DNA of 36,145 nt from Candidatus Zipacnadia bacterium (GCA_029821195.1 JALGTU010000012.1:1-36145), one strand, 5' to 3'; shown: positions 22,587 through 31,334, numbered from the stretch's first letter. The notes: a model not told the origin generated them from the letters alone. Translations and numbers: made by a program.

Positions 22587-24029
22587 TCAAACCGGAGCAA
22601 CCGGCACTAGCGTGGCGTGCAGGACGATCACGAAGAGCACTTGCAGCAGAAGTAGTCCGCCCCCCAACCACACCAGCCGGGTCCCGGACAGTTGGGCGAG
22701 ATAGTCGGCAGCAGGCAGGGCGGCCAGCGGCATCAGAAACAGCCAGATTCTCCCCGCTTCGGCCCGTGTCGAGCCGGAGATGAGTAGCAGCGCCACAACG
22801 ATCACAAGGCCAATGACCAACCCCTGGGGCATAGCCGGCCAGCGGCACGTTGCCAGCCCCCTCCTGGTAGCGGCGAGCGACGCTACCGCCAGCGCCGGGC
22901 CCATAAACAGCAGGAAGTCGTATAGATTCATCGGCAACCACGCCCAATAGGTTCGTCCGACCCCAGCCAGGATCTGCCGGTGTGCGGCCAGCGACGCCGG
23001 CAGAGCGCTGAGCACGTTGTACCCCGACCACATATACAGCGCATGGTGCACTACCCCGAACGCTACAATTCCCCAGCCCACGCCGCGCAGGTGGCGACTG
23101 AGTTGATCGGGCCAGACTTGTCCCCAGACCGGCAGCGCCACGAACAGCGCCAGGACAAGCAGAATCGCGAATCCGAAGCTCCACAGCAACATTATGCCGG
23201 CGCCGAGCGCTGAGGCCACATACAGCCACGACCCGCCGCGCCGCAGCGTCACCAGCCACAACCAGATAAAGCCCAGAGCCAGGACCGCCCCGATGCCGTC
23301 AATGCTGGGGGCAAAGTGCAGCAGGGAGGGTAAACTGACCGCCAGCAGGGCGAGAATCAATCCTACCCGTCGGTCGAAGACGACGGCACCTATCCCGTAG
23401 GCGGGCAGCACGATCAGCGCGGGCAGTCCAGTCAAAATGAAGGCCACGGGTACTGCGATCAAAGCATCCTGCCGACTTATCGGCACACGACTCAACTTCA
23501 CCGCGACGCGATGAAGCTCTGCCACCTTGAGGTTATACCGGGTTGCGAGGGTGGCCTCGATTCTTTGCAGCAACCGGGGCATACGGTGCAGGGATTCGTG
23601 CAGGAAGTAGCAAAACAGCATCGGGCCGGGAGGATGGGTGCGAATACGAGCGGGAAGATCACGGCTGCCAACCCGGGCCAGGTGATAGGAAAAGGCATCC
23701 CGCGTTGCGCTAAGCTGCAAAGCCTGAGTGTAATAGCCCATCGAGCTATCACTAAGCACCGCCAGCGGCGCACTGAGCGGGAAACTGGTATCCGCCAACG
23801 CCAGGCCAAAGAGCGCGACCGTCCCGGTGGCTAACATCAATACCAGCAGCAAGGCAACGACAGCCCGACGGGGAGTTTGACCGCTGCGCAACCAGGCGAA
23901 TGTGCCCAATACCGCCAACGCGATGGCGCCCAGGGCAGCCACTGCGCCTGGACCAATCGCCAGAGGCAACTCCCGCCGCGGCCAGACCCACTGACCGGGT
24001 ACCCCCAGAGGCAGCCAATCCCACCACAA
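22587..24029 (-). CDS. Polytopic membrane glycosyltransferase-like protein (GT39/ArnT-like, GT-C)
   Basis: The protein of about 480 residues has around eleven membrane helices. The first large loop contains DTSFPLSA and, further on, RIRTHPPGPMLFCYFLHES; HPP followed by a hydrophobic stretch is typical of lipid-linked-sugar transferases of the GT39/PMT type. Such enzymes use polyprenyl-phosphate sugars to modify proteins or lipid A. The start is uncertain: the TTG at 24029 cuts into what reads as a membrane helix (VVIGLVGTGATALAAALLWW) that continues upstream in frame into scpB without ATG, GTG or TTG. Either an unusual start or an upstream frameshift is likely. It is the last gene of the minus-strand run. 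Confidence 0.7.
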   Translation of the reverse strand: MWWDWLPLGVPGQWVWPRRELPLAIGPGAVAALGAIALAVLGTFAWLRSGQTPRRAVVALLLVLMLATGTVALFGLALADTSFPLSAPLAVLSDSSMGYYTQALQLSATRDAFSYHLARVGSRDLPARIRTHPPGPMLFCYFLHESLHRMPRLLQRIEATLATRYNLKVAELHRVAVKLSRVPISRQDALIAVPVAFILTGLPALIVLPAYGIGAVVFDRRVGLILALLAVSLPSLLHFAPSIDGIGAVLALGFIWLWLVTLRRGGSWLYVASALGAGIMLLWSFGFAILLVLALFVALPVWGQVWPDQLSRHLRGVGWGIVAFGVVHHALYMWSGYNVLSALPASLAAHRQILAGVGRTYWAWLPMNLYDFLLFMGPALAVASLAATRRGLATCRWPAMPQGLVIGLVIVVALLLISGSTRAEAGRIWLFLMPLAALPAADYLAQLSGTRLVWLGGGLLLLQVLFVIVLHATLVPVAPV

Positions 24030-24076
24030 CAGTGCGGCGGCCAGAGCCGTGGCGCCGGTCCCAACCAGGCCGATGA

Positions 24077-24697
24077 CTACTGGTCTTGTGCGGTCTCGTC
24101 CGTTGGCGATGGCTGCTCGTCCTCCTGGGTCGCTCGTGCTTCCGGCCGGTCCGATTCGACCGCGCCGCTGGCCAGCAGCCGCGCTTCGAGCTCATCCAGA
24201 CGCGGCAGTTCCTCTATGTCGCGCAGGCCAAAGCTGGCCAGGAACTGCGGCGTGGTCCGCAGCAGGAAGGGCCGGCCGGGCACTTTCTTGCGGCCGGCAA
24301 TTTCCAGCAGCCCCTTTTCAAGCAGCGTGGTAACTACCCCACTCGAATTCACACCCCGCAGCTCGTCTATCTCCGGTCGCGTGATCGGCTGACGATAGGC
24401 AATGATAGCCAGGGTCTCCAGCGCCGCCAGTGACAACCGCTCTGGCGCGGGCTCCAGAAATCGTTCCACGATCTGCGCGTACTCGCGCCGGGTCGCCAGA
24501 TTATAGCCTCCTGCCAACTCGGCCACGCACAGCCCGCGCTGTTCCAGCCGGCCCGCCAGCTCAGCGACAAGCTCCGCGATCCGCTCCACTGGCACCCCCA
24601 GGACCTCGGCCAGGTGTTCGGCAGTCACCGGCTCGTGGCTGACAAACAGCAAACATTCAATTGCCGCACACAAGTCCAGTGAGCTCAACAGCTTCAT
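24077..24697 (-). CDS. scpB: SMC-Scp complex subunit ScpB
   Basis: ScpB forms a dimer of winged-helix domains that binds the kleisin ScpA in the SMC condensin complex. The 206-residue protein has IECLLFVSHEPVTAEHLAEV, LAGGYNLATRREYAQIVERF, LSLAALETLAIIAYRQPITR, PEIDELRGVNSSGVVTTLLE and GRPFLLRTTPQFLASFGLRD. An acidic tail of about 35 residues follows. AAGGGA precedes the ATG. It is separated from scpA by 278 bases that hold copy B of the palindromic repeat; in many genomes the two genes touch. Confidence 0.95.
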   Translation of the reverse strand: MKLLSSLDLCAAIECLLFVSHEPVTAEHLAEVLGVPVERIAELVAELAGRLEQRGLCVAELAGGYNLATRREYAQIVERFLEPAPERLSLAALETLAIIAYRQPITRPEIDELRGVNSSGVVTTLLEKGLLEIAGRKKVPGRPFLLRTTPQFLASFGLRDIEELPRLDELEARLLASGAVESDRPEARATQEDEQPSPTDETAQDQ

Positions 24698-24877
24698 CTT
24701 TCCCTTCGGGGCGACCGGCTAAGTTGCACCAATATGCCCAGCCCATATTATTCATGAAGATCGACGCAATCAGCGCCTCGGAGGCGTGGAAGTAGCCCCC
24801 GAAGCCCCTCACGCCAATCCACTATTCGCTGTCAACCACGACAGCATGCAATTGTCACGGGGGGTGCTCAACTTTCC

Positions 24878-24960
24878 AAGTTTTTGCCGGAAGGATGTGG
24901 AAAACCGGCTTTTTTGCCTAGGAAGCGGGTTTTCCACAAGCCGTTCATGAATTATCCGGG
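24878..24960 (-). repeat. 83-bp palindromic 3'-end repeat, copy B
   Basis: Read on the minus strand it runs from CCCGGATAATTCATGAACGG to CCGGCAAAAACTT and is 83 bp, like copy A at 20158-20240. The hairpin arms are GTGGAAAACCCGC and GCCGGTTTTCCAC. Where copy A has an A-T pair at the fourth position, copy B has G-C, a compensatory change. It starts about 15 bases after the scpA stop, in sense orientation. An open frame begins at the same ATG as in copy A. The remaining 24698-24877 stretch holds no gene that I can see, only a short CGCCT/AGGCG hairpin near 24774-24786. Confidence 0.85.
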
Positions 24961-24975
24961 CTAGGCTTGCTCGGA

Positions 24976-25794
24976 TCATACTTCTGCGAGATGTTCAGAA
25001 TCGGGGACCAGGCGAATGACAATATCCGCTCGCGGCTTGTCCTGCCGTACTTTGATACGGCGCCGCCGAATCAACTCCAACACCGCCAGGAAGGTCACAA
25101 CAACCATCTGACGGGTGATGGGTGTGCCGACCAGCTCCGCCAGCGTCAGGGGCTGATCGCCCATCGCTGTGAGCTGAAACAAGATGTCTTCGAGGCGCTC
25201 GGCTAGCGTGATCGCTGGCCGAGGTACTATCCCCGTGGTCGGCTCCGACTCGGCTCTATTAAGCAGGTCGCGCACCGCGCCCACAATGTCAAACACCGAA
25301 ACGTCCTCCAGGCTCACAAAACCACTGGACAAGTCGCCGCCCGCCTGCAGGCTGCGCACATAGAGCTGCTGGCGAAGTCGCCGGGACTCGTTGAGCGCGA
25401 GGGCAGCTTGCTTGTAGGTACGGTACTGGGCTACCCGCAGTTGCATCTGACTGAGCAGTTCCAGCTCGTCGTCTTCCTCCTCGGCCTCCTCTGCCGTCGC
25501 CGGCAGCAGTCGCCGCACCTTGATCTGCAGCAGCGTTGCCGCAGTCACGATGAATTCGCCGGCCACCTCGATGTTGATGGCTTGCATTGTGCCCAGGTAC
25601 TCCAGATACTGGCCGGTGATCTCGGCGAGGGCAATCTCGGATATGTCTAGCTCCTCGCGCTTGACCAGGTAGACCAGCAGGTCCACCGGTCCCTGGAAAA
25701 TCTCGATCTTGACCGGATATCCTGTAAAAAGATCCAGGTCCTGTTGTTCGACGAGAGCTGCCTCCATAGCAGAGCAGCGCGGCGGTACCGTCAC
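24976..25794 (-). CDS. scpA: Segregation and condensation protein ScpA (kleisin)
   Basis: ScpA bridges the SMC heads and binds ScpB in chromosome condensation. The 272-residue protein has the N-terminal kleisin pattern YPVKIEIFQGPVDLLVYLVK, REELDISEIALAEITGQYLE and GEFIVTAATLLQIKVRRLLP, an acidic linker (EEAEEEDDELE), and the C-terminal winged helix (FLAVLELIRRRRIKVRQDKP). The GTG at 25794 is supported by GAGGTGA inside the end of the upstream gene; an ATG at 25767 is possible. It follows the nucleotidyltransferase gene by six bases. Confidence 0.93.
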   Translation of the reverse strand: MTVPPRCSAMEAALVEQQDLDLFTGYPVKIEIFQGPVDLLVYLVKREELDISEIALAEITGQYLEYLGTMQAINIEVAGEFIVTAATLLQIKVRRLLPATAEEAEEEDDELELLSQMQLRVAQYRTYKQAALALNESRRLRQQLYVRSLQAGGDLSSGFVSLEDVSVFDIVGAVRDLLNRAESEPTTGIVPRPAITLAERLEDILFQLTAMGDQPLTLAELVGTPITRQMVVVTFLAVLELIRRRRIKVRQDKPRADIVIRLVPDSEHLAEV

Positions 25795-25800
25795 CAGCCG

Positions 25801-26874
25801 CTAAGTCACCTCGATGCGACACATATCGCCGACGACAATGCGCGTCGGTCGCGTACAGCAGCCCTGCCCGGTTATGCGCACCTGGCGGCCGATCACCGAT
25901 CTGACCACGCCGGCGGGCAGGTTCTCGATGTGCGTGTCATCCTCGACGATGCAGTTCTGAAGTTGGACGTTGAGAATGTGACAATTGTTGCCGAGCGTCA
26001 CGTTGGGGCCGACAGTGCTGTTGGCCACTACCGAATCCTTGCCGATCAGACACGGCCCCGACAGCCGGGAGTTGGTCACCTGCGTGCCCACGTCTACTCC
26101 CACCGCACCTTCGACGGTGCTGGCGGGGTCAACCACGCCGTGTACCTCGAGCCTGAGCTGGGTCAGGTAGAATCGGTTAATGCGCAGTAGGTCTTCGGGC
26201 GAGCCGGCATCTTCCCAGAAGCCCCCCAACTCGTGGGCGATGACCTTGCCGCCATCGTCAAGCAGTCTCTGGATAGCGTCGGTAATCTCGTATTCTCCCC
26301 GCGTCGAGGGTGTGATGCGGTCAATGGCGTCGAAGATGACCGGTGCGAAGGCGTAGACACCGGCAATTGCCAGATTGCTGGGCGGCTCCGGCGGCTTCTC
26401 CACCAGCCGCACTACCTCTCCGGCGGCCAGCTCAACCACCCCGTACTGGCGGGGGTCGGCGACCTGTTTGACCAGAACTGCCGCCTGTGCCTGGCTCGCT
26501 TCAAACTCCTTGATAAACTCGGCCAGCGACCATTCCAGCGCGTTGTCGCCCAGGTACATCAGGAACGACTCGGCGCCCAGGAACTCGCGGGCCGTACTCA
26601 GGGCATGGGCCAGGCCCAGCGGCCGGGGCTGCACCAGATAAGTGGTAGTCATCCCCCACTGCGCCCCATCCTCCACAAATTCCTGGATAGCATCCGCATC
26701 GGGCGGCGTGACCACCCCGATCTGCTCAATGCCCGCATCGGCCAGCGCGCGCAGTATCCAGCTCAGCAGCGGCCGGCCCGCCACCTGCATCAGGTGCTTG
26801 GGGCGCGAAAAACTCAGCGGGCGCAGCCGCGTGCCTTCACCCGCGCATAAGACCACCGCTTTGCGAATCGCCAT
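25801..26874 (-). CDS. Sugar-1-phosphate nucleotidyltransferase (long RmlA-like, glucose-1-phosphate thymidylyltransferase type)
   Basis: The enzyme class couples a sugar 1-phosphate with dTTP or another NTP to make an activated sugar for glycan synthesis. The 357-residue protein has the N-terminal transferase domain with VLCAGEGTRLRPLSFSRPKH, LVQPRPLGLAHALSTAREFL, FLMYLGDNALE, YGVVELAAGEVVRLVEKPPE, PPSNLAIAGVYAF and TRGEYEITDAIQ. A left-handed beta-helix follows (about 240-350: SRLSGPCLIGKDSVVANSTV, GPNVTLGNNCHI). This is the layout of long-form RmlA. The last 70 residues contain several Cys (NNCHIL, LQNCIV, GQGCCTRP, DMCRIE), unusual for the family. AGGGTGAT precedes the ATG. Base and sugar specificity are not proven. 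Confidence 0.88.
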   Translation of the reverse strand: MAIRKAVVLCAGEGTRLRPLSFSRPKHLMQVAGRPLLSWILRALADAGIEQIGVVTPPDADAIQEFVEDGAQWGMTTTYLVQPRPLGLAHALSTAREFLGAESFLMYLGDNALEWSLAEFIKEFEASQAQAAVLVKQVADPRQYGVVELAAGEVVRLVEKPPEPPSNLAIAGVYAFAPVIFDAIDRITPSTRGEYEITDAIQRLLDDGGKVIAHELGGFWEDAGSPEDLLRINRFYLTQLRLEVHGVVDPASTVEGAVGVDVGTQVTNSRLSGPCLIGKDSVVANSTVGPNVTLGNNCHILNVQLQNCIVEDDTHIENLPAGVVRSVIGRQVRITGQGCCTRPTRIVVGDMCRIEVT

Positions 26875-26917
26875 TCGATATCACCCTGGTAGCTGGGACG
26901 TTCGCGAATCATCCCGC

Positions 26918-27907
26918 TTAACGGCTTACCTTCATTGCGGCGCGGACCTGCTCCATAGTCGCGGCGGCGACCTCGCGAGCCTGCTTGGCCCCCTGCGCCA
27001 GCACGTCGCGCACCGTCTCGCGATCAGCTTCCAGTTCGCGCCGCCGCTGCATTATCGGCGTAATTGCCGCCAGCAGCTTCTCGATGACCTCAGCCTTGCA
27101 ATCAACACAGCCCAGATCGCCGGATTCGCAGGCTGTTCTTATCGGCTCAGTGCGCTCCTTGTTATACATGCCCTGATAGACGAATACCGGGCATTGGTCG
27201 GGATGACCCGGATCGCCCTTGTAGATCTTCTTCGGATCAGTGAACATCTTGCGCATCTTCTGGGTGATTTCCTCGGGGGTATCAGCCAGGTCTAAGGTAT
27301 TGTTGTAGGACTTACTCATCTTTCGGCCATCGGTACCCGGGACAACCGAGAACTCGCTGAGTATAGCCTGGGGTTCCGGGAAGACGTCGCCGTAGAAGTT
27401 GTTGAAGCGCCGGGCAATCTCGCGCGTGAGCTCCAGGTGAGGCAGTTGATCCTTGCCGATCGGCACCGTATCCGCCTTATAGATGATGATGTCCGCGGCC
27501 TGCAGAACCGGATAGCCCAGGAAGCCGTATCCGGCGGTTTTCGCCTCGCCGATCTGGTCTCTTTGCTCCTTGTAGGTGGGACAGCGCTCCAGCCACGTGA
27601 CGGGCGTGACCATTGAAAGCAGCAGGTGCAGCTCGGCATGCGCTTTGACATCGGATTGCACGAAGAGCACGCTGCGCTCCGGGTCGAGGCCGGAAGCCAA
27701 CCAGTCAATTGCCACCTGCTCGATATTCTCGCGCAACTGGTCGGTTTCTTCAAAACTAGTGGTGAGGGCATGCCAGTCGGCAATCTCGAAAAAACACTCG
27801 TAGTCGTCCTGGAAGCCGGCCCAGGCCCGCAGCGTGCCCTCCAGGTGCCCCAGATGGAGCCGGCCCGTGGGCCGATGCCCACTCAAGATGCGTCCTTTCT
27901 TCGCCAC
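26918..27907 (-). CDS. trpS: Tryptophanyl-tRNA synthetase
   Basis: TrpS charges tRNA-Trp with tryptophan. This class I synthetase has SGHRPTGRLHLGHLEGTL with the HIGH-type motif HLGH (18-21), FFEIADWHALTT, CPTYKEQRDQIGEAKTAGYG, LGYPVLQAADIIIYKADTVP, VPIGKDQLPHLELTREIARR and KMSKS exactly at 196-200. Length is 329, normal for bacterial TrpRS. A CVDCKAEV pair near residue 280 is typical of this subgroup. The start is a GTG at 27907 with GGAGG upstream. It lies 35 bases after the M50 protease gene. Confidence 0.96.
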   Translation of the reverse strand: MAKKGRILSGHRPTGRLHLGHLEGTLRAWAGFQDDYECFFEIADWHALTTSFEETDQLRENIEQVAIDWLASGLDPERSVLFVQSDVKAHAELHLLLSMVTPVTWLERCPTYKEQRDQIGEAKTAGYGFLGYPVLQAADIIIYKADTVPIGKDQLPHLELTREIARRFNNFYGDVFPEPQAILSEFSVVPGTDGRKMSKSYNNTLDLADTPEEITQKMRKMFTDPKKIYKGDPGHPDQCPVFVYQGMYNKERTEPIRTACESGDLGCVDCKAEVIEKLLAAITPIMQRRRELEADRETVRDVLAQGAKQAREVAAATMEQVRAAMKVSR

Positions 27908-27942
27908 AACTCAGCCTCCGTAGCTGAAACTCACAGATTCGC

Positions 27943-28569
27943 CTAGAAAAACGGGGAAAGATCAGTGAATAGACTATATAGCAATCTGGAAGGAATTACA
28001 ACCACAGTCCACAGCACACCGGTAAAGACGAGCACAAGCAGAAGAATCAGCCCGTACCTGCTCATAAAGATGGCATAGCTACGAGCTTTCTCGTAGGGTA
28101 GTATCGCCTGGAGAATGTGCGAACCGTCCAGGGGGAAGATCGGAATCAGATTGAAAAAAGCCAGGAACAAATTCAGCGATACTATGAGACTAAGGGCGAG
28201 GCCATATTCGCCCGCGAAGCCCAGCCGCAGCGGCACGGCAAACAACGCAGCCGTGATGATATTTGACCCCGGACCGGCCACGGATACTAGCGCCTCGTCG
28301 CGGCGCGGGTGACCGAAGTTGGCGGGATTTATCGGTACCGGCTTGCCCCACCCCATCCCCACCAGCAGAATCATGGTCGTGCCGATGGGATCGTAGTGGT
28401 CCAGCGGATTGAGCGAGACCCGCCCCTGGTCGCGTGCTGTCGGGTCGCCGGCCATGTCCGCCACCTTGGCATGCGCGAATTCGTGCACGGTCAGGGCAAT
28501 TATTATCGCCACTATCCAGGCCAGCACAAAGGCCCAATCGCCATTCATTACGCGCTCAATCAGTATCAT
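27943..28569 (-). CDS. Site-2 protease family (M50) membrane metalloprotease
   Basis: M50 proteases cut substrates within the membrane with a zinc ion. The 208-residue protein has four to five membrane helices, the zinc motif HEFAHAKVADMAGDPTARDQ (HExxH at about 29-33), NPLDHYDPIGT, WGKPVPINPANF and the second motif NLIPIFPLDGSHIL, whose Asp is the third zinc ligand. It is of the compact SpoIVFB/YwhC-like type without a PDZ domain. The substrate is unknown. The ATG overlaps the stop of the upstream tRNA-nucleotidyltransferase gene by one base (TAATG). Confidence 0.93.
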   Translation of the reverse strand: MILIERVMNGDWAFVLAWIVAIIIALTVHEFAHAKVADMAGDPTARDQGRVSLNPLDHYDPIGTTMILLVGMGWGKPVPINPANFGHPRRDEALVSVAGPGSNIITAALFAVPLRLGFAGEYGLALSLIVSLNLFLAFFNLIPIFPLDGSHILQAILPYEKARSYAIFMSRYGLILLLVLVFTGVLWTVVVIPSRLLYSLFTDLSPFF

Positions 28570-29876
28570 TATGACCCGCTATCGCTAGTTTCAGAATCGT
28601 GGGATAGTACATCCAGGGCCGCCTTAAGCTGCTCCTCGCGTCCGGCGGCCGCATCGTTCAGCTTCACCCGCAGCGCCTCATCTAACGCCGCAGCGAACCC
28701 AGCACCCGGCGTGGCGCCTGCGGCAAGCAGGTCCTCGCCGGTCACATCAGCCCGGACATCGCGCAGATCGAGCCAGTACCACGCAATACGCCTACGCGCA
28801 GCCGCATCGCCCCGGGCCCACAGCGCCGCCGCAGTGACCAGATCAGCCTTCGCCAGTGCGAAGTACAGGTCCGCTGGGCTTACCTCAGACTCGCTCAACT
28901 CCGGCGGTGGGCTGCTCAGCATCGCCAGCGCTGTTCTCAGGCTGCGCCGAGCCTCCGTTGCCACCTGCAGGCAACCAGTGAGCGTCGCCAGGTCAGTACC
29001 GGCCTCGTGCGCGAGCAGGCCTAAGTAAACCAGTGCGGCGGGTTGTCCAGTCTGCGGCGCGCCCAGCGTCTCCAGCGCATCCGCGACTTGTCCCAGCACC
29101 GACCGCAGGTCATCACTCACTGGGCCACCCAGGTGCATCGCTTCGAGCAGGCCCAGCTCGCCCATGCGCACCGATACTGCCACGGCATATTCGCCCCGCA
29201 GCAGCGGCAGGAGTACCTCCGCGCGCCGCTGGGGCGAAAGCAGCTCCAGCGCCGACTGGCGGATTGCGGCCTGGGCCAGCGCCAGAGTATGCTCCTCCAG
29301 CGAGAAGCCCAGCCGCACCTCAAAGCCGACCGCACGAACAAGGCGGGTGGGGTCATCCAGGAAGCTGCCGTCGTGCAGCACTCGTATCAAACCGCCCTGC
29401 AGGTCCTCCCGACCATCGAACGGGTCATACAGTTGTCCCCACTTGTCTGCATTCAAGGCTACAGCCAGCGCGTTGACGGTGAAATCCCGCCGGGCGAGGT
29501 CCTCAGCCAGGGTCGCCGGCTTGACCGTGGGCAGAGCGCCCGGACGTTCGTAAGTCTCCTGCCGGGCGGTGGCAATGTCAATGTGGCCACCGTCGGGCAG
29601 CACCAGTCCAGCAGTCATAAACGACTCGTGCCGGCTAAGCTGTGCTCCCCACATATCGGCGCAGGCCTCAGCGAATCCCAGCCCGTCGCCCTCGACGACC
29701 AGGTCCAGGTCGAGCTGGGGCCGACCCAGCAGCAAGTCACGCACCGGCCCGCCCACCAGGCAAACGTCCACGCTCATACGCTCCGCCAATTCGCCGGCTT
29801 CCCGGAGAAGCTGATACCGCCGAGAGTCCAGCAGTTGTTGCATCACTGGGGACAGGTTATCAGCGGCTGCGTTCAT
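28569..29876 (-). CDS. CCA tRNA nucleotidyltransferase/poly(A) polymerase family protein
   Basis: The family adds the 3' CCA (or part of it) to tRNA. The head domain shows CLVGGPVRDLLLGRPQLDLD with the GG-RD motif and the catalytic DxD, HIDIATARQETYERPGALP, LARRDFTVNALAVAL, YDPFDGREDLQGGLIRVLHD and SFLDDPTRLVRAVGFEVRLG with EEHT after it. The C-terminal part (about 240-435) is Ala/Leu-rich and poorly conserved; no HD domain motif is seen. I chose the ATG at 29876 (435 residues); the frame is open upstream but that part overlaps lysA. Full CCA, A-adding or CC-adding activity cannot be told apart here. Confidence 0.88.
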   Translation of the reverse strand: MNAAADNLSPVMQQLLDSRRYQLLREAGELAERMSVDVCLVGGPVRDLLLGRPQLDLDLVVEGDGLGFAEACADMWGAQLSRHESFMTAGLVLPDGGHIDIATARQETYERPGALPTVKPATLAEDLARRDFTVNALAVALNADKWGQLYDPFDGREDLQGGLIRVLHDGSFLDDPTRLVRAVGFEVRLGFSLEEHTLALAQAAIRQSALELLSPQRRAEVLLPLLRGEYAVAVSVRMGELGLLEAMHLGGPVSDDLRSVLGQVADALETLGAPQTGQPAALVYLGLLAHEAGTDLATLTGCLQVATEARRSLRTALAMLSSPPPELSESEVSPADLYFALAKADLVTAAALWARGDAAARRRIAWYWLDLRDVRADVTGEDLLAAGATPGAGFAAALDEALRVKLNDAAAGREEQLKAALDVLSHDSETSDSGS

Positions 29877-29937
29877 ATCCACGGTATGGTCGTTGGGAGC
29901 CAGATCGCATCGCGAATGTTTCCTCGCCACATCACGC

Positions 29938-31263
29938 TCAGCGCAGGCGTTCCGGGATAATGTCCTGCCGGACCAGATCATCCAGGCTCTCGCGCCGGAC
30001 GATCAGGTCGGCCTGGCCATCCTGGACCAGAACCATCGCCGGCCGGGGGAACCGATTGTAGTTCGAAGCCATCGAATAGTTGTAAGCACCGGTCGAGAAG
30101 ACCGCTAATATGTCGCCTTCGCGCACCGGAGCCAGCGCAACTTCCTCGATAAGCGTGTCCGTCTCACAGTGCCGCCCGGCGACGCGCACCGGCATCGTGC
30201 GCGGTTCACCGGCCCGGTTGGCCACCAGGGCGGTGTATTGCGCGTCGTACAGAGCGGGCCGCGGGTTATCTGACAGGCCGCCGTCTACGGCCACGTAGGT
30301 GCGCACACCGGGGATTTCCTTAACCGGGCCTACGGTATACAGGGTGGTCCCGGCGGTGCCGACTATCGAGCGACCTGGCTCCAGGGCGAGCACCGGCATG
30401 GGGTAGTCATGCTCGGCCACCGCCTGCTCCAAAGCTTCCGCAACCACGCCGGCCAGCTCCGCAATAGCGGGCGGAGCATCTTCGGGTGTATAAGCAATGC
30501 CCAGCCCGCCTCCCAGGTTCAGTTCTTCGAGTGTAACACCGAACTCGTCACGCATCTGGGCCATGAATTCCACCATTATCCGTACCGCGCGGGCAAAGCT
30601 GTCCAGCTCGAACATCTGCGAGCCGATGTGGCAGTGCAGTCCCCGGAGCGTTACTCCCGCCATCTCCTGAGCAAGGCGGACGCCCTCGGCGGCAGCGCCG
30701 GTGCTAATGTGTAAGCCAAACTTGGTGTCAACCTGTCCGGTCTGGATGTAGCTGTGGGTCTGGGGCTTGATGCCGGGCACCACCCGCAGATAGATGGCGA
30801 CATTTGCACCTCGTCCCTGCGCCATTTCGTCCAGGCGGCGCAATTCCGAGAGGCTATCCACGACGATACGCGATAGCCCGCTATCCAACGCCATTGCCAG
30901 TTCCTCATCGAGCTTGAAGTTGCCGTGCAGCACTATCCGCTCGGGCGGGAAGGCCGCCCGGAGAGCCGTGTGAAGCTCTCCGGCACTGGACACCTCCAGA
31001 TGCAGCCCCTCCTGGGCAACCAGGCGGCAGACGGCCATAGTAATCAGCGCCTTACCAGCGAAGCAGATGTTGACCTTGGGCAGACGCGCGGCGAAGCTAT
31101 CTCGATATGCGCGACAGCACTCGCGCAGGTGGGCTTCATCTACGACGTACAGGGGTGTACCAAACTCAGCGGCCAGGTCCACGACGTCACAGCCACCGAT
31201 GTCCAGGTGACCGGCATCATTTATCCGCTGAGTCCCGAGAAGCATCAGTTCTCCGTCTGGCAT
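29938..31263 (-). CDS. lysA: Diaminopimelate decarboxylase
   Basis: LysA makes L-lysine from meso-diaminopimelate using PLP. The 441-residue protein has FGTPLYVVDEAHLRECCRAY, the PLP-lysine in NICFAGKALITMAV (Lys71), LEVSSAGEL, IVLHGNFKLDEEL, RVVPGIKPQTHSYIQTGQVD, TKFGLHIS, LRGLHCHIGSQ, LNLGGGLGIAYTPEDAPP, LALEPGRSIVG, YVAVDGGLSDNPRPALYDA, GRHCETDTL and STGAYNYSMASNYNRFPRPA. GGGAGGG lies eight bases before the ATG. It heads the minus-strand run. No lysine riboswitch fits in the 144-base upstream gap. Confidence 0.96.
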   Translation of the reverse strand: MPDGELMLLGTQRINDAGHLDIGGCDVVDLAAEFGTPLYVVDEAHLRECCRAYRDSFAARLPKVNICFAGKALITMAVCRLVAQEGLHLEVSSAGELHTALRAAFPPERIVLHGNFKLDEELAMALDSGLSRIVVDSLSELRRLDEMAQGRGANVAIYLRVVPGIKPQTHSYIQTGQVDTKFGLHISTGAAAEGVRLAQEMAGVTLRGLHCHIGSQMFELDSFARAVRIMVEFMAQMRDEFGVTLEELNLGGGLGIAYTPEDAPPAIAELAGVVAEALEQAVAEHDYPMPVLALEPGRSIVGTAGTTLYTVGPVKEIPGVRTYVAVDGGLSDNPRPALYDAQYTALVANRAGEPRTMPVRVAGRHCETDTLIEEVALAPVREGDILAVFSTGAYNYSMASNYNRFPRPAMVLVQDGQADLIVRRESLDDLVRQDIIPERLR

Positions 31264-31334
31264 GTAGATACCCTCCCTTCGGGGACGACACCAATAGTCT
31301 CCACGAGCCTATCCCCTCAGCACATAACCTAAGA

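Noticed and set aside
22423-23259. 278-codon open frame on the minus strand
   Set aside because: It is an out-of-frame shadow of the membrane glycosyltransferase; Arg/Gly/Ala-rich with no membrane segments or motifs.
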